Shown here piece by piece: positions 16,500 through 27,845 of a stretch of DNA of 64,000 nt. The position numbers and the translations under genes are program-made. The stretch comes from Marinobacter sp. LV10R510-11A. GTDB taxonomy: Bacteria; Pseudomonadota; Gammaproteobacteria; Pseudomonadales; Oleiphilaceae. The stretch spans positions 1,798,001 to 1,862,000 of the forward strand of contig NZ_LT907980.1 in the NCBI RefSeq assembly GCF_900215155.1, in the 5' to 3' direction. How positions within the stretch are numbered: position 1 is the stretch's first letter; each line of letters begins with the position of its first letter. The notes beneath the pieces are model-generated. The model had not been told where the DNA came from. It did not search any database and worked only from the letters and a program-made list of their open reading frames with translations.

Positions 16500-17657
16500 T
16501 CAAGCTATTATCGACCTCTCAGCGCTGACTTCCTCGTTTGCGAGCGCAAAAATTTCCAAGGTAGACTTTCCGGGGTGTGCTTTTTGCAGTTCCAACACTC
16601 GCCTGCTCTGGCGCTTTAGTTCGTCACTGGGCTTTGCCCACTGGTCCTCGGATAGTGGTTCAGACCATTCAGACATCGCCTTGGGCAGCGTCTTTTGGCT
16701 CATGCGCTTAATTTTTTTGACCTGCCACTCCACCAGCCGATTCGGAATCGTCCAGAACGTCATGAGATGGTAAAGATACCAGCCGATTAGATAGGCGACG
16801 CCCCGCTTGCCGTCTCTATATTCGTCATGGAGGCGTTTTCGGGCATTGCGGAAAACGTGAACGCCCTCCCAGGGCGGGTCGTCTGGGCCTTGAAGATCCA
16901 AGGGATCCTGAATTTCTTTCAGGGTGTGGACTTCGTACTCCATGTAGGCCCGGATCGCTTCCCAGTTGCTTATGGCCAGCGGCAAACCCGGAGTTTCAAA
17001 TTCCAGGGTGTATTTCTCGCCGGTTTCCGGGTGGTAAAAGCCAATGCCGAAGCCGTACTGGCGTTGCACGCCATATTCGGTAACGCCCTGAGCTTCAGTG
17101 ACCCAGGCGACGAGCTCTTCCCAGGGGACGAAAATCGGTTCTCTTTGTCCTTCTGGTACAAAGCATACTTCACGTCGTTGGCGGTTGAAGCGGGTGGGGA
17201 TTACGGATTCAAGCTTCAGGTGCTCTCGGTACCAGATACCGAGGCCGAGCAGAAGGAAGAAACTACACGCCCAAAAAGCAAGCCCGAAGGTAACGTCAAA
17301 CACACCACGAAGCGCATGAACTGCATCCGGCCATCCGTTACCCAACCAGTAAAACAACAGAAAGGCCATCGCGGGAGTGAAAAAAGCAATAAACAAAAAA
17401 CAGAAAAAAGGAATGCCCAGAGTGGCTTGCCAACCAAACGCTGGTATCACTCCGGTTCCAAAATCTAGGTAGCCGTCATTTACTTTCCCCACCGCATAAC
17501 CATGGTCCACCGGCGGTTGATCTGTCGGCAGGGGGCTGGGTGATAAAAAGGTCAGCCGGCCGCTTGGGAAGGGCTCGGAGCGCCCGGCGCGGGGCGGCTG
17601 TTCTGGCTGGGTACCAAGAACAAAATCTGGCCCCGACTTTTTGACCTGATCGCGCAT
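16500..17657 (-). CDS. T6SS-island membrane protein 2 (DUF6708-like), candidate immunity protein
   Basis: This is a 385-residue protein: a Pro-rich N-terminal part, two hydrophobic segments (about 80-106 and 118-143), then a soluble domain with RFNRQRREVCFVPEG and FGIGFYHPETGEKYTLEFE. The soluble part resembles that of the preceding gene product, so the two look like diverged paralogues of the DUF6708 type. The ATG overlaps the preceding TAA (TAATG). As the last gene behind a VgrG and a VasX-like effector, it most likely protects against the effector or helps load it. The family assignment is from memory. Confidence 0.6.
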   Translation of the reverse strand: MRDQVKKSGPDFVLGTQPEQPPRAGRSEPFPSGRLTFLSPSPLPTDQPPVDHGYAVGKVNDGYLDFGTGVIPAFGWQATLGIPFFCFLFIAFFTPAMAFLLFYWLGNGWPDAVHALRGVFDVTFGLAFWACSFFLLLGLGIWYREHLKLESVIPTRFNRQRREVCFVPEGQREPIFVPWEELVAWVTEAQGVTEYGVQRQYGFGIGFYHPETGEKYTLEFETPGLPLAISNWEAIRAYMEYEVHTLKEIQDPLDLQGPDDPPWEGVHVFRNARKRLHDEYRDGKRGVAYLIGWYLYHLMTFWTIPNRLVEWQVKKIKRMSQKTLPKAMSEWSEPLSEDQWAKPSDELKRQSRRVLELQKAHPGKSTLEIFALANEEVSAERSIIA

Positions 17658-18730
17658 TAAATCGGCCAGGCTTCCGCAGGCCGCTGTTTGCGGTACTCTT
17701 CCATTGAGATCTTACCCAGCTGCGGGGTTAGCCGGCAATTGCGCTTCCCCCAGGGATACTCCGCTTGTCGCTTCAGCCACTCAGCGCCCTCATCTTGCTT
17801 CCAAGCTTCCAGATCCAGATCGCGCCAAAAGCGGGGGTTACGTCCGATGCGTTTGTCATGCTCGACGGTTACCGAGTCCAAGTGCCGGAATGGCTCCAGC
17901 CTTGGCACGTCGGGCAAAGGCCGGGACACATCCATGTATCGTTGGAGCATATCCCATAGCGCCATCACCTCTTCTTTCGCCGGCTCAACCCGACTCAAGG
18001 ATGTTTGACTAAATTGCTTGCCGGTGTAGCGATGCACGAACATCAAGCGATAGAAGATACCACCCATTTCGACCACGCGCTCCACATAGGCATCGAACTC
18101 TGCAAAGGGGGCCGTGAGTTTCTTACCACCGGATACTGCGAAGCTCACCTCGCCTGTCTCGCGACTGAAGTAGCTTTCACCCGCCTCCAGGCCTTTGTCC
18201 AAAAGCTTGGCGAGGAGTTTGTCGAATGGCCTTAGTAGAAGGGCAAAAGCGCCCATGACCCAGGGCATGGTTTTTATGATGATGTATAAAGAGATAGGTA
18301 TCCAAATAAGTGCCGAAAACAACATTGCCAGCATAAAAAAAATATCGGGTGTACCCATCACCAGAAGATAAAAATAGTAATAAAACAACCATCCTCCGCC
18401 CACCAGAACTAATCCACCCCAAATATAGGGTATTAGCAACAACAAAACAGATAGGCCAATGAATGCCTTTCCGTTAAGGAAGCGAATCTGGCATTGATTC
18501 CACCACCAATCGCCGGAGGTAAAAGCTTCTGGCTCGCTCTGCTCCTGATGCTGGACGTCACCAACGTCCTCACACACCCGGTAATAGGGTTCGATCTCAG
18601 CGTAATCACCAACGGGTTGAAGATCCTGACCGAGCTGTTTTCTGCTTTTTACAGGCTCAGGGAGGTGCGGAACCTGATCCCCACGGAACCCCCCGTTTTC
18701 ATGGCTGATATTTTCACCATTTTCGCTCAC
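17657..18730 (-). CDS. T6SS-island membrane protein 1 (DUF6708-like), candidate immunity protein
   Basis: This is a 357-residue protein starting at the GTG whose last bases form the TGA of the effector gene (GTGA overlap), with AGAGG seven bases upstream; the frame also extends to a TTG at 18754 without a better site. Hydrophobic segments lie at about 89-125 and 129-153. The soluble part has YFSRETGEVSFAVSGGKK and MFVHRYTGKQF, matching the pattern in the next gene. A membrane-resident protein next to a pore-forming-type effector is the expected layout for immunity. Confidence 0.6.
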   Translation of the reverse strand: MSENGENISHENGGFRGDQVPHLPEPVKSRKQLGQDLQPVGDYAEIEPYYRVCEDVGDVQHQEQSEPEAFTSGDWWWNQCQIRFLNGKAFIGLSVLLLLIPYIWGGLVLVGGGWLFYYYFYLLVMGTPDIFFMLAMLFSALIWIPISLYIIIKTMPWVMGAFALLLRPFDKLLAKLLDKGLEAGESYFSRETGEVSFAVSGGKKLTAPFAEFDAYVERVVEMGGIFYRLMFVHRYTGKQFSQTSLSRVEPAKEEVMALWDMLQRYMDVSRPLPDVPRLEPFRHLDSVTVEHDKRIGRNPRFWRDLDLEAWKQDEGAEWLKRQAEYPWGKRNCRLTPQLGKISMEEYRKQRPAEAWPI

Positions 18731-21700
18731 AAGGTGACCTCTTTCACGAGCCAATAAGGAACGGGATCATTTTTGAATGGATTGAATGGCTGAAACGTCT
18801 TATCTGGCAGAATTTCATGGCGCTTTGCATCAAACGACTCGTAATCATCAAGTACCGGCATAGGAAACCTGAATGTTCCTATTTCACTTTCGATACGCGC
18901 CTGCAAGACAACCCTCAGGCTAATGGCTCGTTGTTCCCGACGCCCAAATGCCTGGGTTTCACCACCAGCAAGATCCCGTTCTATCAAAAAATGCACTGCG
19001 TTATCTTCCGGCAAGGCAACCCATGTTGTTATTTTTTTCAACGCTGCTTTTCGGGCTATATTAAACTCATCTACTTGGCCAGCAGACGTTTCAATAGTGC
19101 TGTGGGTGTACTCAAGTTCTTGAACACCCAATCTTAAGCCCGGCTTATTACCTTTGGCGCTGATCTCTTTTTGAGTCTTCTGACCAAGTTTAAAACGACT
19201 GATCAGAGGGGACGTCACCGTCACTCGGTAGTCGTTTGCGGATGGATTATGATCGGCAAACATCGCTTTTTCAGCATCACTCAAGTCACCAAAACGCTTA
19301 GCGGATACGCTTACGGGTGAAAGCACGCTTAGCAACTGCGGATAGTAAACCGCATCGTCCTTTGGAAGCCCATCGTGGCTTGGGCCAAGACCCAAGGGTC
19401 CCTGTTTCAATACCCTCTCCATTTGGCTGTCAGTAGCAATGGCTGCAAACACACTGCCACCCACCACGAGCCCAAGCCCAAACAAAGCCCAGCCCCAACC
19501 GGGTACCGCCAGCAATCCGCTCATCAAATTCGACACTACAAAAATGCTGCCCCCTGCTACTGCCAACCCGTGCCCTATAGCAGCATCCAAGTCCCCACTG
19601 CTAACACTATTACGGTAATCCCAGGCACTGACGCCTACCATCACACTACCCGCAAAGAAATTAACCAGTGACATAGAGCGCACAATGGTACTCGCTCCAA
19701 CATGCACAAGCCGTTTCTGGATAAGCGGCCCGACTATTGGCAGGGATTTCACCTCGAAGAGTGGCCTGAGTATTGCCTTTGAAACCAGTTTGTTATCCGC
19801 CGGTGAGCTAACAATGTGAAGCTTCATCAATGCAGTGGAAAGATCTAACCCTGCACTCATAAATCTAGTAATCGAGTAACTAACGTCTCCTGATTTTAGT
19901 TGTCTCAACGACCAAATTTCGGAAACAAGGTTATATACAGCCAGCCCCACCAAAACCCGAGACAACCCAGGCCCATCAGCAATAGCCTTCGCCTTATTCG
20001 CCCAATCAAATTTAAATGCGCTGAACTTAAGGGCTTCTGGGTGATTAACGGGCAGCACAAATACCCAAGCATGAGCGGCAGCCTTCACTGCGGCTTCGCC
20101 GATCTCATCAGCCAGTCGGGCTGGGCTAGTGGATGCCACCGTTTTGCCTGCCGCGTTTGCGCGATCCGCGAACAAATAGTCATTGCGTCTTGTTAGCGCT
20201 TCACTCCGGAGATCTGCATCGGTCAGGCCAAAAGAGAGTCCTTTCCCATGCATACCCACGATGCTATAGCGCGTAAGATCAACGGCCCCTCGGCTCATTA
20301 GTCGCAATTCGCCGCCGAGATTGGGGTCTGCTATATCTGCCACTTCCGCGACAGACGTAAAAACACGATCCAGCTTGATAGCCGTCAGGTCGCCACTTTC
20401 GCGCAAACGTTCAGCAGCTTTCAGAACAGCACCACTCCAACCTCCCAGCGCTGCTTGAACCATTCCCGCAACCCTACCAGCAGCACCGTTAGGGATTGAA
20501 GACCCGCTATTGTCATTGTCCTTGGTGACGGAGTCACCCTCTTCCTGTTTCACTTGCAGTGCCAAAGCACCGATGGAAGAGAGGCCCACTTCATTCAGAT
20601 GCTCCCCCGTGAGCATATCTTGCTTCCGGGCCAGCTCCTTTAATTGAGTCAGCATGGGCGAGAGCTCGTTGTTCGCATTCTCGCCTCCTGCCAGGGCCTC
20701 TATAAGAAGGCTCTCGCCCAAACCCAGTTTAAGCAGTCGAGACACTGTGGTTGGCGTTTCCAGACCATTGGCACTCAGCACTCCGGGTATTTGCTGAGTC
20801 AGATCGAGCAGGCTCGCATGGAGAGAAAAAGCTTCACAAGGCCCGAGGCCCTTGTGATTTAGGTAGTCGCCACAGGTCACGTCAAACTCGCCGCTATCGA
20901 GAAGTTTTTCCAACGCTTCCATGTGAACCGTAATTTTTTCAAGCACCTTGCGGCGCTCTGAGTGCTCCAGAATCTTGTTGAGTTTTTCCTGATCCACCGC
21001 CGCTCGCAGTGTCATCACGTCGTCACTGGAGGCCGGTGCCTTTGGGTCAAACAGGGCCTGACGTATCAACATGGCTGAATGAACCAAAGGCCTGTCCTTT
21101 ATCGATACATCAATGGCATCAAGGTAATGCAAAGCCAACTGCAACTGAGCAAGAGAATGGCGCAGTTTGAACAGCGGGTCTGGTAAAGCAACACAGGCCA
21201 GCCCTTTTTGACCTCTCAGCTCAGCAAGCCGGTCTTCATCAGGATCACAACGGATATCGAGATCAATAGGCTCCTCACCTTCCGCCTGTGCTTCGCGCAG
21301 GCGGGCGGCTAGTTTTGCGCAGAGTTCAGAATCAGATGGCTTTTCGAATTCTGGATTGAAGTCCCTGGGGCTTTCCAACATCAGCTCAACACCCAGATCC
21401 CTTGCACGGAGCTCTGGTAAGTCCTCAACTCGTGATGCCGGAAAGCCGGTCTGGAAGCTAAGGCCTTCCACCTTGGTTACTGCCCAGGCGTGGCCCACTC
21501 CGGTCGTTCGAGCATTTCTGGCCTTTTCGTCTGCCTCTAGCTTCTGAACGTACCCCCAATCCCACTGCACTTCACTGTAAGCCATTCGGATATCGTGCAT
21601 GACCCCCTGCCCCTGCAGGAATACCGGTACAAGCACATCATCAAGCCATTCACCTTCGGCGGGACGCACTATCCGTAAATTGCTTTCTGGGCTCGCCACC

Positions 21701-22095
21701 GCTTTCCGCGCTGCTGCCAGATCTACATCACTCACCTTCGAATCTGGCCCGATCTCCAGCTCACGCCACAGCCTGTCCCGACGAAATATATACAGATAAC
21801 CCGGTCGGAGCATCGCAACAGCTTTGCCCTGAAAAACCGGGGCTCCATAACCGGTGGAGATGGGAAGTGCGCTTTCAATTTCTGCCAAGGGTTTAATCCT
21901 TAACAGTGTATTTTCCTGATAGTCCTCCCGTTCAATATTCGAACGGGCATTTTTCAGGAGAGGGATCGCGATCTGCCCTCCTTCGCGCTTGGCTATCGTA
22001 AGGACTAGATCATGCGGATTACTGTCATCGTATTCTGCTTTTCGGCGAACTGAATGCTCTTTGGACTCGTCTGTAAAAGTCACTGAATCTGTCAT
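18727..22095 (-). CDS. VasX-like type VI secretion effector
   Basis: This 1122-residue protein is encoded directly after vgrG with a four-base ATGA overlap. The N-terminal segment [20 protein letters not shown] (about 95-114) is the pattern of the VasX N-terminal region. A long helical middle is followed by a cluster of hydrophobic segments (about 730-750, 805-825 and 842-889, including [20 protein letters not shown]), and a charged C-terminal tail of about 230 residues. This matches the colicin-like, membrane-perturbing VasX architecture. No adaptor gene (DUF4123 or DUF1795 type) lies between it and vgrG. Confidence 0.7.
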   Translation of the reverse strand: MTDSVTFTDESKEHSVRRKAEYDDSNPHDLVLTIAKREGGQIAIPLLKNARSNIEREDYQENTLLRIKPLAEIESALPISTGYGAPVFQGKAVAMLRPGYLYIFRRDRLWRELEIGPDSKVSDVDLAAARKAVASPESNLRIVRPAEGEWLDDVLVPVFLQGQGVMHDIRMAYSEVQWDWGYVQKLEADEKARNARTTGVGHAWAVTKVEGLSFQTGFPASRVEDLPELRARDLGVELMLESPRDFNPEFEKPSDSELCAKLAARLREAQAEGEEPIDLDIRCDPDEDRLAELRGQKGLACVALPDPLFKLRHSLAQLQLALHYLDAIDVSIKDRPLVHSAMLIRQALFDPKAPASSDDVMTLRAAVDQEKLNKILEHSERRKVLEKITVHMEALEKLLDSGEFDVTCGDYLNHKGLGPCEAFSLHASLLDLTQQIPGVLSANGLETPTTVSRLLKLGLGESLLIEALAGGENANNELSPMLTQLKELARKQDMLTGEHLNEVGLSSIGALALQVKQEEGDSVTKDNDNSGSSIPNGAAGRVAGMVQAALGGWSGAVLKAAERLRESGDLTAIKLDRVFTSVAEVADIADPNLGGELRLMSRGAVDLTRYSIVGMHGKGLSFGLTDADLRSEALTRRNDYLFADRANAAGKTVASTSPARLADEIGEAAVKAAAHAWVFVLPVNHPEALKFSAFKFDWANKAKAIADGPGLSRVLVGLAVYNLVSEIWSLRQLKSGDVSYSITRFMSAGLDLSTALMKLHIVSSPADNKLVSKAILRPLFEVKSLPIVGPLIQKRLVHVGASTIVRSMSLVNFFAGSVMVGVSAWDYRNSVSSGDLDAAIGHGLAVAGGSIFVVSNLMSGLLAVPGWGWALFGLGLVVGGSVFAAIATDSQMERVLKQGPLGLGPSHDGLPKDDAVYYPQLLSVLSPVSVSAKRFGDLSDAEKAMFADHNPSANDYRVTVTSPLISRFKLGQKTQKEISAKGNKPGLRLGVQELEYTHSTIETSAGQVDEFNIARKAALKKITTWVALPEDNAVHFLIERDLAGGETQAFGRREQRAISLRVVLQARIESEIGTFRFPMPVLDDYESFDAKRHEILPDKTFQPFNPFKNDPVPYWLVKEVTL

Positions 22096-24236
22096 GCTTC
22101 ACCCCCTTCTGACGAGCCTTTGACCACGTCAACCGAACCTCTGCTGGCATTCCCGCCAATCACATCAACAATGAGTTTTCGGTCAGTACCTGGCAGCCCT
22201 TCTATCTGAACGGGAACGGCGGCAACATTTTGACGTGTGCTTACATTCGCAAGATTCGCCGCAGGCGGTGAAACTGGCATATCGCCATCTAATACGTTTG
22301 GCATATCTGCACTTTGAAGACTCGCACCACTTCCACTCCCCGGGCTCCCCCCGGAATTAATCTTGATCCCCGGCCCACTCAGCGTAACTCCACTAGGATC
22401 CAGCTTAATAAAGCTGCCACCACCAGAAATGGTGAGTTCGGCACCGGCATCCAGTACCACGTTGGCACCAGCTTTGTAGTGAACTTCACTACCGGCCTCA
22501 CATAAGGTGGCGCCGCCAGATTTCTGATGCAGGGTGCCGCCAACGTTCTGGCTGCAATCGGCGCCGATGGTTTGGCGCGTTTCGCCATCAACGGTGATGT
22601 GGTCATTACTTTTTACGTGGCTGAAACGGTCATTCTCAACGGTCAGGTGGCTATCTTTGTTGATGACCTCGGTGCGATTGTTTTCAGTGAGCAGGTCCAG
22701 GTCTTTTTGGGCATGAACGTAGACCTGTTGTTTGTCTGCTTCGTCCTCGAATCGTAGTTCGTTGCTGCCCTCGCCTTTGTGGGTTTGGGTTTTCAGGGTG
22801 GTGCGGGTTTTGTGCTCTGGCAGCGCATAGGGTGGCGTGTTGGTGGCGTGGTACGTGCGGCCAGTAATGATGGGCTGATCTGGGTCACCATCCAGAAACG
22901 AGACGATGACTTCGTTGCCAATTCTCGGCAGCGCCATGAAGCCATATTGACCACCGGCCCAGCCTTGGCTAACGCGCAACCAAGCGCTGCTGTGTTCATC
23001 GTTCTTGCTGCTCTCTACCTCATTTGGCCGCTGGCGCCGATCCCAGGGAAACCGTACTTTTACCCGGCCAAATTCGTCACAGTGAATTTCTTCACCTTCG
23101 GGGCCGGTAACAATGGCAATCTGGGGGCCGTCCATCAGCGGGCGGTGGTCGCTCAGGGGTCGCCAGGTTTTATCCGCAGGAATGGCACTGAACGTGTTGT
23201 GGTAAGTGGTTGGGCCAGACCCGCCCTCTTCTTCCATTGCCTGGGGCTGTTTGCCAGTGTGGGTAACGGCGGTGAGTAACCAGTCGCGGTTCAGGTTGGC
23301 GCTGTCGTGTTCGGTCAGTTCGGCTTTAGCGCCACAGGTGAAGTCCGCGCGGTTGCTTTCGCCGTTGGCGGTGCTGGCGTCGTTTCTGAGTGCATCCAAT
23401 CGCGCATCAGTAAACGGCTGTCCGCTGGCGTCGGCTTTGAACCGGCCGGGGTAGTCGAAGTGTTGATAGTCTTGGCGCTGGTTGGGGCTGGCTGCGCTTC
23501 GCTCGTGCATCAGGGCGTAAGCCGGATTCTTGAAGGTGTAATCCTTCGTGGCTACAGAGGCAACGCGTACTCGCTCTTCGTAGCGAAAGCGGAAAACGGC
23601 AGGCTGCTTGGTGCTTCCGCCTGCTTTGCCGTTATATTCGGCCGCTTCCAGCCGGGGCGCATCGCCATGATGGCCGGATAGGATTAATCCAGGCTGCTCA
23701 TCCCCCTCTACGCTGCCATGTTGGTAACGGTAGTGCCAGCCTTCTTCTGCGGCCATCCGTTCAACGAACGCCAAATCGCTTTCCCGGTGCTGTACGCAAT
23801 ATTCACGCTCCTGGGGCGCGCGCTTTAAATCAAACACCGAGTTCACAATGCCCCGCTCTTCCAACAGGGTGCGCACGATGGCGTCTGTGGTCTGGGTTTG
23901 GAATATGCGGCTGTTGTGCATCAACCCTAAGCGCCATAAGGGCGGCTGGATGACGAGTTCGTAGCGGGTGCGGCGATGGCCGCTATCGCCACGGGCAAAC
24001 TCGTTGACCACGCCGGTAAAGCGGCGAAGCGCCATACCGTCTTGCCAAACCACCAAATCCACCGGCTGTTCCAGAACGTCTGAAACATCCACATCTGGAT
24101 CGGTACTGGCCAGCTCAAGGCGGCCGTGAAATAGCTCGGATAGCCGTTCGGTCAGCGTAAAGCCGACAACGGAAAATAGATCAGAGGGGAGTTCGCCAAC
24201 ACGGGCGGTAAACTGCAGTCCGCTTGCTTGGGACAT
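22092..24236 (-). CDS. vgrG: Type VI secretion tip protein VgrG
   Basis: This is a 714-residue TssI/VgrG spike. The gp27-like N-terminus includes [17 protein letters not shown] and [19 protein letters not shown] (about 146-164). The gp5-like OB domain has [20 protein letters not shown] (about 380-400), followed by [18 protein letters not shown] and the beta-helical Gly-rich tail ending in [15 protein letters not shown]. There is no obvious catalytic C-terminal extension, so it is a carrier rather than an evolved VgrG. The rest of the T6SS machinery is not in the window, so this is an orphan vgrG-effector island. Confidence 0.93.
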   Translation of the reverse strand: MSQASGLQFTARVGELPSDLFSVVGFTLTERLSELFHGRLELASTDPDVDVSDVLEQPVDLVVWQDGMALRRFTGVVNEFARGDSGHRRTRYELVIQPPLWRLGLMHNSRIFQTQTTDAIVRTLLEERGIVNSVFDLKRAPQEREYCVQHRESDLAFVERMAAEEGWHYRYQHGSVEGDEQPGLILSGHHGDAPRLEAAEYNGKAGGSTKQPAVFRFRYEERVRVASVATKDYTFKNPAYALMHERSAASPNQRQDYQHFDYPGRFKADASGQPFTDARLDALRNDASTANGESNRADFTCGAKAELTEHDSANLNRDWLLTAVTHTGKQPQAMEEEGGSGPTTYHNTFSAIPADKTWRPLSDHRPLMDGPQIAIVTGPEGEEIHCDEFGRVKVRFPWDRRQRPNEVESSKNDEHSSAWLRVSQGWAGGQYGFMALPRIGNEVIVSFLDGDPDQPIITGRTYHATNTPPYALPEHKTRTTLKTQTHKGEGSNELRFEDEADKQQVYVHAQKDLDLLTENNRTEVINKDSHLTVENDRFSHVKSNDHITVDGETRQTIGADCSQNVGGTLHQKSGGATLCEAGSEVHYKAGANVVLDAGAELTISGGGSFIKLDPSGVTLSGPGIKINSGGSPGSGSGASLQSADMPNVLDGDMPVSPPAANLANVSTRQNVAAVPVQIEGLPGTDRKLIVDVIGGNASRGSVDVVKGSSEGGEA

Positions 24237-24426
24237 GTCTTCGATCCCTGAAGATTAGTGTGTTATTCGTGCTCATCCTGAGCCGGTGCCCGATTATAAC
24301 CTCCAGATTCCGGAATGTAACCCCACTGTGCAGAACCGCGCAAAACATGAGAGGTTGACCACAACACAATTCTGCTGCACGCTAATCTGGTTTCGTTACG
24401 CAACTATATAGGTAGGGAGGAATACC

Positions 24427-25452
24427 ATGAGCCAATATCAAAATCGTGCCATTGTGCTGAAGCAACGCCCCAACGGCGAAATCCAGGAAGGCGATCTGGT
24501 TATGGAAGAGCGCCCGGTGCGCGAGCCCACAGAGGGCGAAGTTGTTGCGCAGGTGCTGTGGCTGTCTCTAGACCCGTACATGCGCCCACGCATGAACGAT
24601 GCTAAAGGGTATATGGACCCCATCGCCATTGATGAACCCATCGCAGGCGAGACCGTAGCGCGGGTTGTGGAATCCCGGTCGGATAAGCTGAAAGTCGGTG
24701 ACTTGGTCACCTGTTATTCGGGCTGGCAGGAATATGTAACCTTCCCGGCAGACGCGCCGATGGTTTACAAGATCCAGCAGATAGAAGGTGTTCCATTGCA
24801 GACGTATCTTGGCGTTGCCGGTATGCCAGGCCGCACCGGCTACTGCGGTTTAACCTATGTAGGCAAACCCAAAACCGGTGAAACGGTGGTGGTTTCTGCT
24901 GCCTCCGGCCCTGTGGGCACGGTTGTTGGCCAAACCGCCAAAACCAACGGTTGCCGGGCAGTCGGTATTGCCGGTGGCCCGGAAAAATGCAGCTACGTGG
25001 TTGATGAACTCGGGTTTGATGCGTGCGTGGATTACAAGGCGGGCAACCTGGAAGCCGATCTGAAAGCCGCCTGCCCAGACGGCATAGATATCTACTACGA
25101 GAACGTAGGTGGCGACGTGACCCGCGCCGTTGCTCCACTTCTGAACCCTGGGGCACGGGTGCCCATTTGCGGTTTTGTCTCGGCTTACAATGCCAAGAGC
25201 ACAGACAAAGTAGAGACGCCGTTCGATATTCTCAAGCGCCTCGACCCGGTTCCAGAGCACCGCTTTTTCTTGGTAACCGAGTGGCAAGACAGGCACCAAG
25301 AGATTACCGATATCCTTACCAGCCGCATTACTTCAGGCCAGATCAAATACCGTGAAACGGTTGCTGAAGGCCTCGAAAACGCAGTTGAGGCCTTCAAGGG
25401 TATGCTGAACGGCAAAAACTTCGGCAAGCAACTGGTGCACATCGCCGATTAA
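24427..25452 (+). CDS. NADPH-dependent MDR-family reductase (curcumin/alkenal reductase type)
   Basis: This 341-residue medium-chain reductase lacks the zinc motif. LSLDPYMRPRMND (about 47-59) and AGMPGRTGYCGLTYVGKPK (about 131-149) are characteristic of the leukotriene-B4 12-hydroxydehydrogenase / CurA group. The cofactor fold is marked by VSAASGPVGTVVGQTAK. The group reduces double bonds of alpha,beta-unsaturated ketones and aldehydes. Ribosome-binding site GGAGG lies six bases before the ATG. It is transcribed away from vgrG. Confidence 0.88.
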   Translation: MSQYQNRAIVLKQRPNGEIQEGDLVMEERPVREPTEGEVVAQVLWLSLDPYMRPRMNDAKGYMDPIAIDEPIAGETVARVVESRSDKLKVGDLVTCYSGWQEYVTFPADAPMVYKIQQIEGVPLQTYLGVAGMPGRTGYCGLTYVGKPKTGETVVVSAASGPVGTVVGQTAKTNGCRAVGIAGGPEKCSYVVDELGFDACVDYKAGNLEADLKAACPDGIDIYYENVGGDVTRAVAPLLNPGARVPICGFVSAYNAKSTDKVETPFDILKRLDPVPEHRFFLVTEWQDRHQEITDILTSRITSGQIKYRETVAEGLENAVEAFKGMLNGKNFGKQLVHIAD

Positions 25453-25500
25453 GGCAAACGGCATCTAGCATCTAGAACCCTGCACCAAGCACCGAGAAAG

Positions 25501-26469
25501 TTATTCTCCTACTTTGAGAAGAACCTTTCCGGTGTTTTTGTTCTCCGCCACGTAAGCCATAGCTTCTTCAACCTGCTCAATAGGCCAGGAGCTGTCGATC
25601 AAAGGCTCAATCTGCCCTGCAACCAGCAATGGCCAAACGTGACGGTACAAATCCTGCAATACCCGCCCTTTGTCCGCGACGGAGCGGGACCGTAACGTAG
25701 AGCCGATCAGCTTGTGGCGTTTCATCAACATCAGCCCCAGATCGACTTCCGCAAACCGCCCCCCCATAAGACCGATCAGAACAATTCGGCCATCGGCGCT
25801 CAGAACTTTTTGATTGTCCTGAATGTAGCTTCCGCCGACCGGGTCCAGCACCATGTCCACACCGCCCCAGCTCTTTACTGCATCCACAAAAGAGCCGTCG
25901 TTTCGGTTCCAAGTGCCTGTCGCGCCTAGCTTGCGACACACTTCCAGCTTTTCTTCATCGCCGGCGGTTGCAAATACTGGGTTACCAAACGCCGTCGCAA
26001 TCTGAATAACGGCGGTACCCAAGCCACTGGCTGCGGCGTGCAATAGCACCCTCTCGCCAGGCTGCAGATCGGCCTCCTGATAAAGGTTCAGCCAAGCGGT
26101 CGCAAACACTTCAGGAATAGCCGCAGCTTTTTCCAGCGAAAACCCTTTGGGAACAGGCAACACCTGAGCCGCAGGAACCGCAACCTTAGTGGCGTAGCCG
26201 CCGCCCGTAAGCAGCGCACACACTTCATCGCCCAGCTCGAAGCCTGTTACGGATCCGCCAACCGCAGCGATACGACCGCTGACTTCCAGTCCGAGTATGG
26301 TTGAGGCTCCCGGGGGCGATGGATAAACACCGGCACGCTGCATCAGATCGGCACGGTTAACGGCAGTCCAGACAACATCAATCGCTACGTGATCTGCCGG
26401 CAATTCTTCATAGCTCGCGCAGTCCTCCCATGTGAGGGAGTCACCGGTTACCTTGATTGCTTTCATCAT
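25501..26469 (-). CDS. NAD(P)H quinone oxidoreductase, PIG3/TP53I3 family
   Basis: This 322-residue medium-chain reductase without structural zinc ligands contains NRADLMQRAGVYPSPPGAS (about 38-56), typical of the PIG3 family, and LLHAAASGLGTAVIQIA (about 141-157), the dinucleotide-binding turn. It probably reduces quinones with NADPH. It is convergent with the preceding reductase gene; two consecutive ATG codons make the start uncertain by one residue. Confidence 0.88.
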   Translation of the reverse strand: MMKAIKVTGDSLTWEDCASYEELPADHVAIDVVWTAVNRADLMQRAGVYPSPPGASTILGLEVSGRIAAVGGSVTGFELGDEVCALLTGGGYATKVAVPAAQVLPVPKGFSLEKAAAIPEVFATAWLNLYQEADLQPGERVLLHAAASGLGTAVIQIATAFGNPVFATAGDEEKLEVCRKLGATGTWNRNDGSFVDAVKSWGGVDMVLDPVGGSYIQDNQKVLSADGRIVLIGLMGGRFAEVDLGLMLMKRHKLIGSTLRSRSVADKGRVLQDLYRHVWPLLVAGQIEPLIDSSWPIEQVEEAMAYVAENKNTGKVLLKVGE

Positions 26470-26576
26470 GTATTAGATCTCGGCACTTTTGGGTGTCCAG
26501 TCATGAATCGAGTGTTCAGTCATGAATATCTAGTCAGGATACCCCATGTGACTGGGCGGTTGTAATGAGAATGTTT

Positions 26577-27767
26577 TCATAATCTGGTGATCGCTTCCGA
26601 CAGCATCGTCTTGTATATCGGGCTCAATGCGTCAAGGCTGAAGCGCTGTACATCTGGCACCATCAATCGCTCACCATGGCTTTTCACAGCCTGCTTTTCA
26701 ATCAACGCCGCTGCGAGGGCCGCCTCGGCGGGAATATCGTCACCACAATCCGGATACAGGTATTCTGGTGCAAACAGCTCCGGATAGACCTCCCTTTCGG
26801 GCACAATGGGCACACAGCCAGCGGCCACTGCCTCAAGCACCGCCAGCCCCTGAAACTCATGTAACGCGGTTGAAAGAATCACATCCGCACTGCCCAACCA
26901 CTCGTAATACTCTGTGCGACTTGAAGCATACCCAAACTGAACCAGTCGGTGGGAAAACTGTTGTTGGATGGTTGTCATGGCTTCAGGTACTTTTCGGAAA
27001 CTCTCACCAAGAACACACACCTGGTAGCTCATCGCCTTGCGATCAAGTTCCTGCAAAATCGCGAGCAGCCTGTCGGGGCCCTTGTCATATTCCCAGCGAG
27101 CTGCCCACACAATCCTTAGCGGCGATGAGCAAGGCCTAGACTCAAGGCCGTTACCCCATAAACGCTCACCCGCCGCAAGGTTCTGGCGTCCTTCTTTGTT
27201 GAGGAACACATGATCATCGATGGGGACCGGCAAAACCCGAGATTTTGCGGCGAGGCGTTCGAGGGTTCCCTCCGGGATACCATCGGGCAATCGCCGGAAG
27301 AGTTTTTCAACACCCTCAAGAAAGCTCCGCCGATTCCAGTCGCTGTTGAATAGAACAGCCTCGGCAGAAAGGGCGCTGTATAGGTTCACCATTTGAGGGT
27401 CAATGCTGTTGTGCTGCGCATCAGACGCCGGATAGGCAAACTGATTTTCATGCATATACAGAAGCGCCGGCGTATGGGCCAGGTTCGGATGAAAGCCCCG
27501 GATCGAGGCCAAGTCGACCATAGACGTCACCAGCAGCAGATCCCAACTCTCCTTCAGCAGCGGCTCGCTCAGCCAGGTCAGCGCGTTACCGCGAATCCGC
27601 CAGCGGAAGAACCGTGGAGACAGAGCAAGCACATGCCACTCAAATTCTGGCTGGCTGACCACCAACTGCTCTCTCCAGCGTTTATGGCTGCCTGCGTCAT
27701 AGGCGGAGAGCAGGAGTATTCTGGGTTTTAGGGGCGGTATGGTTGGTTTAAGCTCACTACTAGACAA
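26577..27767 (-). CDS. tRNA-queuosine alpha-mannosyltransferase-type glycosyltransferase
   Basis: This 396-residue GT4-like enzyme has an N-terminal domain of the DUF3524/GTDC1 type: LLLSAYDAGSHKRWREQL (about 18-35), LYMHENQFAYP (about 103-113) and FNSDWNRRSFLEG (about 140-152). The C-terminal half carries the nucleotide-sugar-binding Rossmann part, with WAARWEYDKGPDRLL and HEFQGLAVLEAVAAGCVPI. Family members attach mannose to queuosine in tRNA-Asp in animals. The only start upstream of the domain is TTG at 27767, with GGGA eight bases before it. Confidence 0.75.
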   Translation of the reverse strand: MSSSELKPTIPPLKPRILLLSAYDAGSHKRWREQLVVSQPEFEWHVLALSPRFFRWRIRGNALTWLSEPLLKESWDLLLVTSMVDLASIRGFHPNLAHTPALLYMHENQFAYPASDAQHNSIDPQMVNLYSALSAEAVLFNSDWNRRSFLEGVEKLFRRLPDGIPEGTLERLAAKSRVLPVPIDDHVFLNKEGRQNLAAGERLWGNGLESRPCSSPLRIVWAARWEYDKGPDRLLAILQELDRKAMSYQVCVLGESFRKVPEAMTTIQQQFSHRLVQFGYASSRTEYYEWLGSADVILSTALHEFQGLAVLEAVAAGCVPIVPEREVYPELFAPEYLYPDCGDDIPAEAALAAALIEKQAVKSHGERLMVPDVQRFSLDALSPIYKTMLSEAITRL

Positions 27768-27845
27768 GTTAAGGTTCCCATCTTTGATGGATCAATTAAT
27801 TAAGTATTCAGCAGAATTCGTATCAACTGGGAGTATAAGCAATTT

